Part shown: piece by piece, positions 53,933 to 61,959 of the stretch
Numbering within the stretch: position 1 is the stretch's first letter
Layout of the letters: the number at the start of each line of letters is the position of its first letter
NCBI RefSeq assembly: GCF_000743525.1
Contig: NZ_JQGK01000017.1
Coordinates: forward strand, 1 to 64,000
Reading direction: 5' to 3'
From: Sulfurospirillum sp. SCADC
GTDB taxonomy: Bacteria; Campylobacterota; Campylobacteria; Campylobacterales; Sulfurospirillaceae
Length of the DNA: 64,000 bases
Translations under genes and position numbers: made by a program
Notes under the pieces: model-generated
What the model saw: only the letters and a program-made list of their open reading frames with translations
What the model was told of the DNA's origin: nothing
The model's database searches: none

Positions 53933-54835
53933 TTAAAGCCTACTCGTTCGTCTTCGGTACTGTTCAATAAAATAAGAGCCTAGTTCCGCAATCACCATAC
54001 CGCATAAAATCATCCCAGCCCCACACATTTGAGAAAAGCTTAGAAGCTCATTCGCAAAATAGTAACCAAAAATCCCCGCACTCACAGGCTCCATCGTAAA
54101 GATAATAGCCGTTTTTGCTGCAGTTGTAAAGCGCTGCATCGCTGTTTGAACCCAAAAGGCAAAAATGGTCGCAAAAATAACCGTAATTGCAATAGCATTG
54201 ATAAAAAGCAGATCCATTTGAGGCGGAACAATAGAGCCTTCCAAGACAATGCCACCCAGCAAAGAGCAGGTAGCTACGGTTAAAAACTGAATGCTCACCA
54301 AAAGATAGACACTGTGTTTTCGAGAAAGATGCCCCGTAAAGACGATATGCAGTGCAAACATTATCGCGCAGATAAACGCATACAGTTCGCCTAACGAGAG
54401 TCCAATCTCACTGTTAAGCGTTAAAAAATAGAGCCCAATGGCTGCCACAATAGCGCCTAAAGAGGAGAAAACCGAAGCTTTATGTTTAAAAATAAGATAC
54501 GAAGCAAATGGAACCACAATCACATTCAGTCCTGTAATAAATCCAACGGTTGAAGAGTAGGTATAGGTCAATGCAAAGGTTTGAAACGCATAGCCTAAAA
54601 ACATAAAAAGACCCAAAAGTATTCCTGCTTTTAAAACCTCTTTGTTGATCAAACGCAGATGTTTAAACGAAATGAGCGCCATCAAAAGACCCGCTAAGAA
54701 AAAGCGCCAAAATAAAAACGTGTAGACCGGTGTTTCATTGACCGCAGCTTGTACCACAAAAAAGGTACTTCCCCACGCTACAGCTACCATCAAAAGTAAA
54801 AAATCTGCACCCAATTCTCGCAATTTATGACTCAT
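53933..54835 (-). CDS. EamA/DMT-family transporter
   Basis: A 300-aa drug/metabolite-type transporter with ten predicted helices in two EamA repeats (the second from about 145). VAVAWGSTFFVVQAAV near the N-terminus and FTMEPVSAGIFGYYF in the second half are typical. Substrates vary from amino acids to nucleotides and cannot be told. I start at the ATG at 54835 (MSHKLREL) with GAGG upstream; a longer frame from 54880 is possible. It is a single-gene unit convergent with znuB. Confidence 0.88.
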   Translation of the reverse strand: MSHKLRELGADFLLLMVAVAWGSTFFVVQAAVNETPVYTFLFWRFFLAGLLMALISFKHLRLINKEVLKAGILLGLFMFLGYAFQTFALTYTYSSTVGFITGLNVIVVPFASYLIFKHKASVFSSLGAIVAAIGLYFLTLNSEIGLSLGELYAFICAIMFALHIVFTGHLSRKHSVYLLVSIQFLTVATCSLLGGIVLEGSIVPPQMDLLFINAIAITVIFATIFAFWVQTAMQRFTTAAKTAIIFTMEPVSAGIFGYYFANELLSFSQMCGAGMILCGMVIAELGSYFIEQYRRRTSRL

Positions 54836-54961
54836 CACCACACACCTCACACCATAGATAAAATCGGCATTGTAGCACAATGAAGTGTGAAATACAGAAT
54901 ACCTACACTCAAAAATTTTCTGATATGGAAAATTTCCTTTACCTCATTTGTCAGAACATGC

Positions 54962-54967
54962 TATAAT
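54962..54967 (+). promoter_or_regulatory. Extended -10 box of the cytochrome c gene
   Basis: TGC-TATAAT (54959-54967) is followed by a leader of about 50 bases and a GGAGG site before the ATG at 55021. Confidence 0.55.
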
Positions 54968-55020
54968 CCAAACTTAGTAAAATATTTTTATGACTATTTA
55001 ATTTTTGGAGGCTTTGAGTC

Positions 55021-55335
55021 ATGGTTCAACACATTAAAATCTCCCTTTTTTCTCTTGTTTTACTTTGTTCCTTTTTAGACGCGGCAAGCAACGGTGAAAC
55101 GCTTTTTAAACAGTGTGCAGGTTGTCATGGAGCAGACGGACGCAATAAAGCTTTTGGCAAAAGTGGTATCATCGCAGGTCAAGATGCTGAGGTGCTGCTA
55201 GAGAGCCTTAAATATTATAAAGAGACCGAATTTAAAACACATGGAACCTCTTTGGTCATGTCTAAACAGGTTAAAAATATGAATCTACAGGATCTTCAAG
55301 ATATAGCAACCTATGTCTCCAAATTGCCAAAATAG
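55021..55335 (+). CDS. Periplasmic monohaem cytochrome c (class I, c553-like)
   Basis: A 104-aa cytochrome: signal peptide (1-21, ending CSFLDAAS), haem-binding CAGCH at about 31-35 with the following GADGR, and a likely distal Met in the loop LVMSKQVKNM. Size and layout match the c553-type electron shuttle Cj1153 of C. jejuni, which passes electrons between the bc1 complex and terminal oxidases or peroxidases. It is a single-gene unit. A palindrome copy lies about 80 bases after the stop. Confidence 0.92.
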   Translation: MVQHIKISLFSLVLLCSFLDAASNGETLFKQCAGCHGADGRNKAFGKSGIIAGQDAEVLLESLKYYKETEFKTHGTSLVMSKQVKNMNLQDLQDIATYVSKLPK

Positions 55336-55458
55336 CGTTTACGCACTCTACAATGCCTTGTTGAGGTGAAAAAGTCTCCCTAAATTCTTATAATCTCAAG
55401 GATTTTTGCACTTTTTTACATGTAAGAACTCCTTTATCTTACTTTTATATTCTACTGC
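55336..55458. other. Intergenic region after cytochrome c
   Basis: No ORF or RNA gene is recognised. It contains a palindrome copy TTACATGTAA (55416-55425) after a T-run, possibly part of the cytochrome c 3' end. It leads into the promoter of the ABC transporter operon. Confidence 0.4.
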
Positions 55459-55636
55459 TACAATTATGCGCAACGCCATTTAATATAGACTTCTTACAAA
55501 ACACATTTTGCAAGAAGAAAAAGCACTAAAGATGCGGGGGCATTGCGTCTTGCAAAACGCAGTGTTAATGTAGTCTTTAAAGCTTTGCTATCAAGATGTG
55601 TAAAAAGTTCTGCAAGAACTCGAATGAAAGGTTTGA
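55459..55636 (+). promoter_or_regulatory. Promoter and structured leader of the amino-acid ABC operon
   Basis: An extended -10 box TGC-TACAAT (55456-55464) predicts a start near 55471 and a leader of about 165 bases. Three stems follow: CTTCTT-A-CAAAA / TTTTG-C-AAGAAG (55490-55517), CATTGCGT / ACGCAGTG with loop CTTGCAAA (55541-55564) and AGTTC-TGCAA-GAACT (55606-55620). CGCAACGCC (55469-55477) can alternatively pair with GGCATTGCG (55539-55547), so two folds are possible. Two tiny frames lie in it: 13 codons (55532-55573) and 14 codons (55596-55640). The first ten bases share TAGACTTCTT with the element at 19.7 kb. No known riboswitch class is recognised. Confidence 0.5.
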
Positions 55637-55640
55637 ATGA
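55596..55640 (+). CDS. Possible 14-aa leader peptide (Cys- and Lys-rich)
   Basis: A frame encoding [14 protein letters not shown] ends in TGA overlapping the ATG of the ABC ATPase gene (ATGA). It holds 2 Cys, 4 Lys and 2 Glu codons in 14. No good ribosome binding site is visible upstream of its ATG, so translation is uncertain. If used, it would couple to the transporter gene, in the style of amino-acid-sensing leader peptides. Confidence 0.25.
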   Translation: MCKKFCKNSNERFE

Positions 55641-56377
55641 GTCAAGCGATCGTGCGCATGGAAAATGTCAATAAATATTATGACGCGTTTCATGTGCTTA
55701 AAAATATTAATTTTTCCGTTACCGAAGGTGAAATCGTTGTCATTTGCGGTCCTAGTGGCAGTGGCAAATCAACATTGATTCGCTGTATGAATAAACTTGA
55801 AGAGATTGATAGTGGTGAAATTGTCATCGATGACTACAATCTTTACGATAGAAAAACCAATATCAATCAAGTCCGTGCTGAGACAGGTATGGTCTTTCAG
55901 CACTTCAATCTTTTCCCCCATTTAACAATTTTGGAAAATATTACTATCGCGCAACGTAAAGTTAAAGGGATGAGCAAACACGATGCCAACGAAGCAGCGC
56001 TTAAATTATTAGAGCGTGTTGGACTCGTGCATAAAGCAGAAGGCTATCCTAATGAGCTGAGTGGCGGTCAAAAACAGCGTGTTGCCATTGCGAGAACACT
56101 TGCAATGAAGCCTAAAATTATCCTCTTTGATGAACCAACCAGTGCGCTTGATCCTGAGATGATCGGTGGTGTTTTGGATGTTATGCGCGAACTTGCTCAT
56201 GAGAACTATACAATTGTATGCGTAACGCATGAAATGGGCTTTGCTAAAGAAGTCAGTGATCGCATCGTCTTTATGGATGAGGGTGTCATTATAGAAGAGG
56301 CAACCCCTGAAGCTTTTTTTGCCAACCCCAAAACAGAACGTGCTCAAAAATTTTTACAAGAGATATTAACCCATTAA
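55637..56377 (+). CDS. Polar amino-acid ABC transporter ATP-binding protein
   Basis: GlnQ/HisP-type ATPase (246 aa): Walker [17 protein letters not shown]-loop [12 protein letters not shown], signature [15 protein letters not shown], Walker [15 protein letters not shown] and H-loop CVTHEMGF. It is the first gene of an ATPase, binding protein, permease operon. AAAGG lies 5 bases before the ATG. The substrate (glutamine, glutamate, cystine or another polar amino acid) cannot be set from this subunit. Confidence 0.95.
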   Translation: MSQAIVRMENVNKYYDAFHVLKNINFSVTEGEIVVICGPSGSGKSTLIRCMNKLEEIDSGEIVIDDYNLYDRKTNINQVRAETGMVFQHFNLFPHLTILENITIAQRKVKGMSKHDANEAALKLLERVGLVHKAEGYPNELSGGQKQRVAIARTLAMKPKIILFDEPTSALDPEMIGGVLDVMRELAHENYTIVCVTHEMGFAKEVSDRIVFMDEGVIIEEATPEAFFANPKTERAQKFLQEILTH

Positions 56378-56401
56378 AAACCAAATCTTTAAGGAGTAGC
56401 A

Positions 56402-57202
56402 ATGAAAAAACTTTTAGCAGCATTACTTGTAATGCTAGGTATTAACGCTATGGCTGATGACATCAACCTATGGCAAAAATCAACCCTCAACAGCATCGTG
56501 CAAAAAGGGGTTTTAACAGTAGGCTTGGAGCCTGGTTATATGCCATTTGAGATGAAAGACAAACAAGGCAACATCATCGGTTTTGATGTAGATATAGCGA
56601 ATGAAATGGCAAAAGCCATGGGAGTTAAACTCCAACTGGTTCCCACAGCATGGGATGGCATTATTGCAGGACTTTTGACCGGTAAATATGACATCATTAT
56701 GTCCGGTATGACGATTACTCAAGAAAGAAACCTCAAAATCAACTTTGCAGATCCTTACATCAGTGTGGGTCAAACCATTCTTGCTTCCAAAAAACATGCC
56801 GGTAAAAAATGGAGTGATTTGGATAAACCAGAATACACCATCGTCACAAAAATTGGTGTAACCGGTGAAATCGCCACACGTAAAATGTTTAAAAAAGCAA
56901 AAATCAGAACCTTTGAAACCGAAGCAGATGCAGCACAAGAAGTGCTTAATGGCAATGCGGATGGAATGGTCTATGACAAACCTTACAATGCTATCTTCTT
57001 CGCTGAAAAAGGTGCCGATAAGTTAGCCCACCTTAGTGATGAACTAACCTATGAACCTCTTGGTTTTGCCATTCGTAAAGGCGATCCAGATTTTCTTAAC
57101 TGGCTCAACAACTTCCTAAATCAAGCTAAAAATGATGGTACGTACAAAAAAATCTACGACAGATGGTTTGCAGATACCGCTTGGCAAAAAAAGGTAATGT
57201 AA
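56402..57202 (+). CDS. Amino-acid ABC transporter substrate-binding protein
   Basis: Periplasmic solute-binding protein (266 aa, SBP_bac_3 family). A signal peptide (1-18, ending INAMA) lacks a lipobox Cys, so the protein is soluble. GVLTVGLEPGYMPFEMKD, IIGFDVDIANEMAKAMG, GKYDIIMSGMTITQERN and FADPYISVGQT are the ligand-binding signatures; the Asp in GNADGMVYDKP contacts the amino group. The absence of Cys does not help with specificity. AAGGAG precedes the ATG. Confidence 0.94.
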   Translation: MKKLLAALLVMLGINAMADDINLWQKSTLNSIVQKGVLTVGLEPGYMPFEMKDKQGNIIGFDVDIANEMAKAMGVKLQLVPTAWDGIIAGLLTGKYDIIMSGMTITQERNLKINFADPYISVGQTILASKKHAGKKWSDLDKPEYTIVTKIGVTGEIATRKMFKKAKIRTFETEADAAQEVLNGNADGMVYDKPYNAIFFAEKGADKLAHLSDELTYEPLGFAIRKGDPDFLNWLNNFLNQAKNDGTYKKIYDRWFADTAWQKKVM

Positions 57203-57205
57203 CCA

Positions 57206-58171
57206 GTGGCAAAGACAAAACAAAATCTTTTGCACAATAAAGCATTCGGTCATTTTATGGCCGTTGCTTTTTATGTTGCATTTGGCTACTTGCTCTTTAC
57301 GGCAGCTTCAAATATGAACTACATTTGGAAGTGGACAAGTGTACCGCAATACTTTGCCTATGAAAAAACGCAAACTATTACAGCACCGCTTGATGGTGTC
57401 ATCCAATTGCATGGTTCCACATTGATTATTCAAGGACACGATGACAGCAAAGAGGTTACCATCGACTCAGAGTATGCTTTGAGTGTTAAAGACGGTGATA
57501 GTGTTTATGAAAATGACACCCTTGCTAAAAAAACATCGATGCAAATGGGTCCTTTATTGGAAGGGTTGCTTGTAACACTTGAGATTTCAGGTCTTGCTGC
57601 GATTTTAGCCTTTTCGATAGGCTCATTGCTTGCTTTTATGCGTATCTCAAATTATCAATTTTTAAAAGATATTGCAACGGTTTACATTGCAGTGATTCGA
57701 GGAACGCCTCTTCTGGTTCAAATTTTTATCTTCTATTTTATTATTGCTACGATCTTTGAGCTTGAACGTTTTCTAGCAGGTGCCGTATCACTCGGACTTT
57801 TCTTTGGAGCTTACATTGCAGAGGTTTTACGAGGTGCGATTCAATCCATTGATAAAGGGCAATACGAAGCTGCAAAATCTTTGGGTATGAACTATACGCA
57901 AACAATGATTTATATTATTATGCCTCAAGCACTCAAACGTGCACTCCCGACCTTGGTAGGAGAGATGATCGCGCTTGTTAAAGACTCTTCACTCGTCTCT
58001 GTTATCTCCATCACCGACTTAACCAAAGTAGGTCGCGAGATTGTTGCAAACACCTTCTCGCCTTTTGAAACATGGCTTATTATTGCTGCCGTCTATTTTG
58101 CAATTACCTTTTTGCTCTCTATACTCGGACATAAAATCGAAATGAAAATGAAAAAACAAGGTGGTATGTAA
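57206..58171 (+). CDS. Amino-acid ABC transporter permease with N-terminal extension
   Basis: HisMQ-type permease (321 aa). The C-terminal 220 residues carry the canonical five-helix permease: GLLVTLEISGLAAILAF, AVIRGTPLLVQIFIFYF, GAYIAEVLRGAIQSIDKGQYEAA (EAA loop) and PQALKRALPTLVGEMIALVKDSSL. The first 110 residues are unusual: one membrane segment (about 15-32) and a small extracytoplasmic beta domain (35-105) that normal GlnP proteins lack. The start is GTG (57206) after AAGG. It ends at a hairpin shared with the PilZ gene. Confidence 0.92.
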   Translation: MAKTKQNLLHNKAFGHFMAVAFYVAFGYLLFTAASNMNYIWKWTSVPQYFAYEKTQTITAPLDGVIQLHGSTLIIQGHDDSKEVTIDSEYALSVKDGDSVYENDTLAKKTSMQMGPLLEGLLVTLEISGLAAILAFSIGSLLAFMRISNYQFLKDIATVYIAVIRGTPLLVQIFIFYFIIATIFELERFLAGAVSLGLFFGAYIAEVLRGAIQSIDKGQYEAAKSLGMNYTQTMIYIIMPQALKRALPTLVGEMIALVKDSSLVSVISITDLTKVGREIVANTFSPFETWLIIAAVYFAITFLLSILGHKIEMKMKKQGGM

Positions 58172-58190
58172 GCGTCAAAGCTTACCTACC
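58163..58190. terminator. Hairpin between permease and PilZ gene
   Basis: GGTATGTAAGC pairs with GCTTACCTACC (one mismatch) around GTCAAA. The stem starts within the permease stop region and ends 2 bases from the stop of the convergent PilZ gene, so it can terminate both. Confidence 0.6.
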
Positions 58191-58191
58191 A

Positions 58192-59343
58192 TCACACCCT
58201 ATATTCGTTTAATTCGTTACGCAAATCTTCTAAAATTTCACGCTCTCGTTTGGTAATATAGTGTAGTATCTTCTCACTCATCTCACGATTGGGAAGAATA
58301 CGCATACAGTAACGATAAGAGTCTTTGTACTCAATCACATTAATGACTTCACCTTGAACGGCTATCTTTTTATCGCCATCCATAGAGATAGAAGCGCTGT
58401 TGAGTTCAAATTCAACCAGAACTTTTGCACCGACAAAAATGCCATTATTTTCACTGCTCACCACACCCAACCCGTTCATAGAGAGGTCATACAAACGCCC
58501 TATGGTTTGCATGTTACCAAATTGATGCAGATAAACATTGGCGATAATATCAGGATGCACACGAATAAACTCACGTTGCAGTGCAGGCATATTTAAAAGA
58601 TAGATAAAGTTTTTTAACACGACCGTATTGTTTTGAAAATCACTGTAAACAATATCGGCTTTGAGGTGTTTATTAAAATAGTTATTTTTAACAATAAATG
58701 CTTGCCCATCCAGTTTCATCGCAATTTCTTGCAATTGATCGATGCGAAAGGCTACCTGTTCACCTTCAATGTCTACAATACTCGCTTCTGAGCTGATCGG
58801 AACCCCTTTATAGAGGTTAAGAAACGTAACGCTTTGATGATCATCCCTCATTGTATGAAAAGCTTCAATGATATTGTTGGTGGGGGTAAACATCACATCG
58901 CTGCTAAAGCTGACATCAAAGGCAGCTGTGGGGTTGCACACTTTAGGCGTCACATTACTCTCTAGGAGAGTGATAAAATGACTCACGCAACCGATCAAAA
59001 GTTCCACCTGTGGATCAATCGCTTGCTTGCGTGCAAAGGAGAGATAATTTTCAATCAAATAAAAAAGACTGCGATTGATCAAAAAACCAATCATCACACT
59101 ATCGTGTCGCATACGAACAAAAAGATCTTCTCTGATTTCTTCAATATCACTGTCACGCTTAAATAATCCATGATAAATACTCAAGGCGATCTCTTTTGCC
59201 TCATCTTTACTCATAGTTTTATCGTAATGTACACACAAGCAGGTAAAATACTCTGCAAAAGAGAGTTCACACTCTTTCAAAAAAAGCGCAGAAGCAGCTA
59301 AAAATTTCTCTTTGTCGCTGAAGGAGATAACTTCTTTTTCCAT
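58192..59343 (-). CDS. PilZ domain protein with long N-terminal region
   Basis: A 383-aa protein. The N-terminal 170 residues are helical and unrecognised; a middle beta region (170-265) resembles the YcgR-N type flavour of PilZ proteins. The PilZ domain (about 270-370) shows RLYDLSMNGLGVVSSEN (DxSxxG motif), but the preceding RxxxR is not obvious. It is likely a cyclic di-GMP or degenerate effector in motility or adhesion. It stands alone on the minus strand, with its own upstream gap of about 38 bases to the histidine kinase gene. Confidence 0.75.
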   Translation of the reverse strand: MEKEVISFSDKEKFLAASALFLKECELSFAEYFTCLCVHYDKTMSKDEAKEIALSIYHGLFKRDSDIEEIREDLFVRMRHDSVMIGFLINRSLFYLIENYLSFARKQAIDPQVELLIGCVSHFITLLESNVTPKVCNPTAAFDVSFSSDVMFTPTNNIIEAFHTMRDDHQSVTFLNLYKGVPISSEASIVDIEGEQVAFRIDQLQEIAMKLDGQAFIVKNNYFNKHLKADIVYSDFQNNTVVLKNFIYLLNMPALQREFIRVHPDIIANVYLHQFGNMQTIGRLYDLSMNGLGVVSSENNGIFVGAKVLVEFELNSASISMDGDKKIAVQGEVINVIEYKDSYRYCMRILPNREMSEKILHYITKREREILEDLRNELNEYRV

Positions 59344-59381
59344 CGTAGTGTCCCATTAATGATGATTTTGGCTTGATTATA

Positions 59382-60317
59382 TCATTTTTTATTCAGAAGA
59401 TGTGAAATATCTAAAACGACTTCCGTCCCTATATTTTTTTGCGAATTAATCCGCATGGTAATTTTAAATTCATCACAATAGGCTTTAACAAGGCTAAGCC
59501 CTATGCCATATCCTTCCTTGGTTGTATCGGCTTGATAGTAACGATCAAACGCCAAAAAGAGCTCCGCTTCGCTCATACCAAGACCTTGATCTTTAATGAC
59601 AAGATTCTCTTTTTCTTGAAAGATGTGAATCTCATTATGATCTTTATTGTATTTCAATGCGTTATGGAGAAGATTTGAAATAACTTTGGCAAAGCCATGT
59701 TTATCGGCAAAAATTTCTACATGTAAAACCGTACACATAATATTAATGCCTTCTGCGACCTCTTTTTGCTTTTCAATCACACTTAAAATGAGCTCGTCTA
59801 AGTAAAATTTTTCGCGAACGTCTTCTAAAATCTCTTTTTTGATGTAATAATCCACCTCTGTATAAAGTGCATACAGATCTTTGCTTGCTAAATCGATACG
59901 CCCTAAACGTTTGAGCTTCTTCTCATCGTGCTCATCCGCTTGAAGCATCTGAAGATTGGCATTGATGACAGAAAGCGGAATGTTGAGTTCATGAAGCGTA
60001 TCTTTGAGTAAAATATCTAAAAAACGGTTAGTTTTCAAAAGAGTAGAGAGACACGATGTTACCGTTACATACCCAACAACTATCGCAAACAAAACGCTTA
60101 ACCCTAGTATCCAAACCCATGAGTCAATCCAAAAACACAGCAACGCTGTAAAGGTCATGCAGGCAAACAGACTGATACTCAACCCAATAATCGTTCGAAC
60201 TAAAAAATAATGACCACTACTTCTCAAAACGATACCCAATTCCTCGAATATTAACAATGACTTCTTTGCCAAAAATCTTTTTAAGATTGTTGATATAAAC
60301 GCGAATAGAGCCTTCAT
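59382..60317 (-). CDS. Sensor histidine kinase
   Basis: A 311-aa kinase with two membrane segments (about 42-63 and 68-89) joined by a very short loop, so there is no periplasmic sensor. The phosphoacceptor is H109 in LHELNIPLSVI. The ATPase domain has N-box SNLLHNALKYN, G1 IKDQGLGMSE and G2 GYGIGLSLVK. The frame open from 60317 overlaps the response regulator gene by 101 bases; a TTG at 60227 (residue 31) would cut the overlap to 11 bases and may be the true start. It pairs with the adjacent regulator. The stimulus is unknown. Confidence 0.85.
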   Translation of the reverse strand: MKALFAFISTILKRFLAKKSLLIFEELGIVLRSSGHYFLVRTIIGLSISLFACMTFTALLCFWIDSWVWILGLSVLFAIVVGYVTVTSCLSTLLKTNRFLDILLKDTLHELNIPLSVINANLQMLQADEHDEKKLKRLGRIDLASKDLYALYTEVDYYIKKEILEDVREKFYLDELILSVIEKQKEVAEGINIMCTVLHVEIFADKHGFAKVISNLLHNALKYNKDHNEIHIFQEKENLVIKDQGLGMSEAELFLAFDRYYQADTTKEGYGIGLSLVKAYCDEFKITMRINSQKNIGTEVVLDISHLLNKK

Positions 60318-60882
60318 TAATCTCTTCGCTGCTGCTCCAAAGGCGCTCGTGAATCATCTCTTTGGTCACCACGTTTCCACGCTCTTTGACAAGTAAGTAG
60401 AGTAGTTCAAAATCTTTGAGGTTAATATCAAGCTCCTCTTTATTGTAAAAAAGACGCTTACGGGCAAGATTGAGTTTATACGCTTCATCGATGCTTAGCC
60501 AATCATCCACAATCCCTTTTGCACGCGCAAGCAATGCTTTAATGCGAAGCAATACCTCTTCCAAATCAAACGGTTTTTTGATGTAGTCATCCCCACCTAA
60601 CATAAAACCTTTTGCAAGGCTCTCTTGATCATTCAGCGATGTGACAAAAATAGCAGGGGTTCGATCGCCTGCCGCACGGAGCTCTTTTAAAAAGTCAAAG
60701 CCATTCATATCCGGCACTTTGACATCTAAAAGATAGAGATCAAATTTATGTTCATAACACTGCTTCAGCGCTTCTTTCCCACTTTTCACCAACGTACATT
60801 CATATCCATGCCCACTCAAAAAATCTTCGAGCGTTTGAAGCAGTAGCGTGTTATCTTCTAGAATGAGAATTTTATAGGACAT
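60217..60882 (-). CDS. OmpR-family response regulator
   Basis: A 221-aa regulator: receiver domain (1-120) with acidic pocket ILEDN, phosphoacceptor D53 in YLLDVKVPD, Thr in FVTSLND and Lys in YIKKPF; winged-helix DNA-binding domain (125-221) with DLKDFELLYLLV, EMIHERLW and RVYINNLKKIFG. I use the ATG at 60882 with GGAG 8 bases upstream, rather than a GTG three codons earlier. The start lies inside the pyrC 3' end. It acts with the kinase encoded next to it. Confidence 0.93.
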   Translation of the reverse strand: MSYKILILEDNTLLLQTLEDFLSGHGYECTLVKSGKEALKQCYEHKFDLYLLDVKVPDMNGFDFLKELRAAGDRTPAIFVTSLNDQESLAKGFMLGGDDYIKKPFDLEEVLLRIKALLARAKGIVDDWLSIDEAYKLNLARKRLFYNKEELDINLKDFELLYLLVKERGNVVTKEMIHERLWSSSEEINEGSIRVYINNLKKIFGKEVIVNIRGIGYRFEK

Positions 60883-61879
60883 GTGTGACACTCCAAGCTA
60901 ATGTTTCGTTTGCAAACATAGGAACAACGTCACCATAACTGTGTGTGACTACAAAAGGTATTTTTTCTAAAATAACCTCTTTATAGGGGGCTTTATAGTT
61001 ATAAATGGTTTGTGCATTGTTACTCACAAACGCTTGCAGGTTTGCTAAAGCGTTATGTTTGTCAAAGAGTTCGACCAAAGCCTGCAGCGCGATGGGTGCT
61101 GTAAAAACACCTGCTGCACATCCACAGCACTCTTTCTTATGAACCGGATGCGGCGCAGAATCAGAGCCAAACATCACTTTAGGATGGGCTTTAAGGCTTA
61201 CATGTAAAAGCGCGTCTCTGTCTTCATAACGCTTCGCAATCGGTTTACAAAACAGATGCGGTTGCAACATGCCGCCAGCCACATCATCTAATGTGATTAA
61301 AAGATGATGGAGCGTAATCGTGGCATAAAGATTTTCGTATTTGTCCAAAAGTGCCACACTCTCTTTGATCGTAATGTGCTCCATCACAATTTTGAGTTTA
61401 GGAAAAGCCATTGCTAGACTTTCATAGATGGAGCCAAACTCTTTTTCGCGGTCCATTACAAACCCATTGGTTTCTCCGTGTACGCATAAAATGAGTCCCA
61501 AATCACTCATCGCTTCCAATACAGGACGCAAAACGTCGATGTCCATGCTTGCCACACCGCCCTCAGAATTGGTCGTAATCCCTGAAGGATAGAGCTTCAA
61601 CGCTTTTACATGTAACGCTGCTTTTTCTAAAAATTCGCGCGTATAATCTGAGCGAAAAAAAAGTGTCATCAAAGGCTCAAACACATTGTTACCAATGGCA
61701 CTCATAATGCGCTTTTTATAGGCAATGACTGACTCAATGGTCGTAATAGGAGGAACAACATTGGGCATAATGATACCGCCCACAAAGCTGTGCGCACTCA
61801 AAGATGCCACCACCTTTAGCATCGCTTCATCACGTAAATGCAGGTGCATATCAAGAGGAGAGATCAGAGTGTGGGTCAT
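60872..61879 (-). CDS. pyrC: Dihydroorotase
   Basis: Class II PyrC (335 aa), the zinc amidohydrolase of pyrimidine synthesis. Metal ligands are visible: HLHLRD near residue 12, the carbamylated Lys in KALKLYPSGITTNS, His in LCVHGET and MEHI, and Asp in GSDSAPHP. Two palindrome copies (61198 and 61606) encode LHV. The 3' end overlaps the response regulator start by 11 bases. Confidence 0.95.
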   Translation of the reverse strand: MTHTLISPLDMHLHLRDEAMLKVVASLSAHSFVGGIIMPNVVPPITTIESVIAYKKRIMSAIGNNVFEPLMTLFFRSDYTREFLEKAALHVKALKLYPSGITTNSEGGVASMDIDVLRPVLEAMSDLGLILCVHGETNGFVMDREKEFGSIYESLAMAFPKLKIVMEHITIKESVALLDKYENLYATITLHHLLITLDDVAGGMLQPHLFCKPIAKRYEDRDALLHVSLKAHPKVMFGSDSAPHPVHKKECCGCAAGVFTAPIALQALVELFDKHNALANLQAFVSNNAQTIYNYKAPYKEVILEKIPFVVTHSYGDVVPMFANETLAWSVTHVL

Positions 61880-61959
61880 TAGAGATGCCTTTTTGGTTTT
61901 AATTATATCAAAGCAAGCCCAAAATGTTATACTTCCATCAAAAATGATAAGGCATACCT

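Noticed and set aside
55336-55636. A known ncRNA (SRP RNA, 6S RNA, tmRNA) or a known riboswitch in the longest gene-free stretch
   Set aside because: None of their conserved core sequences is present; only unspecific stems are seen.
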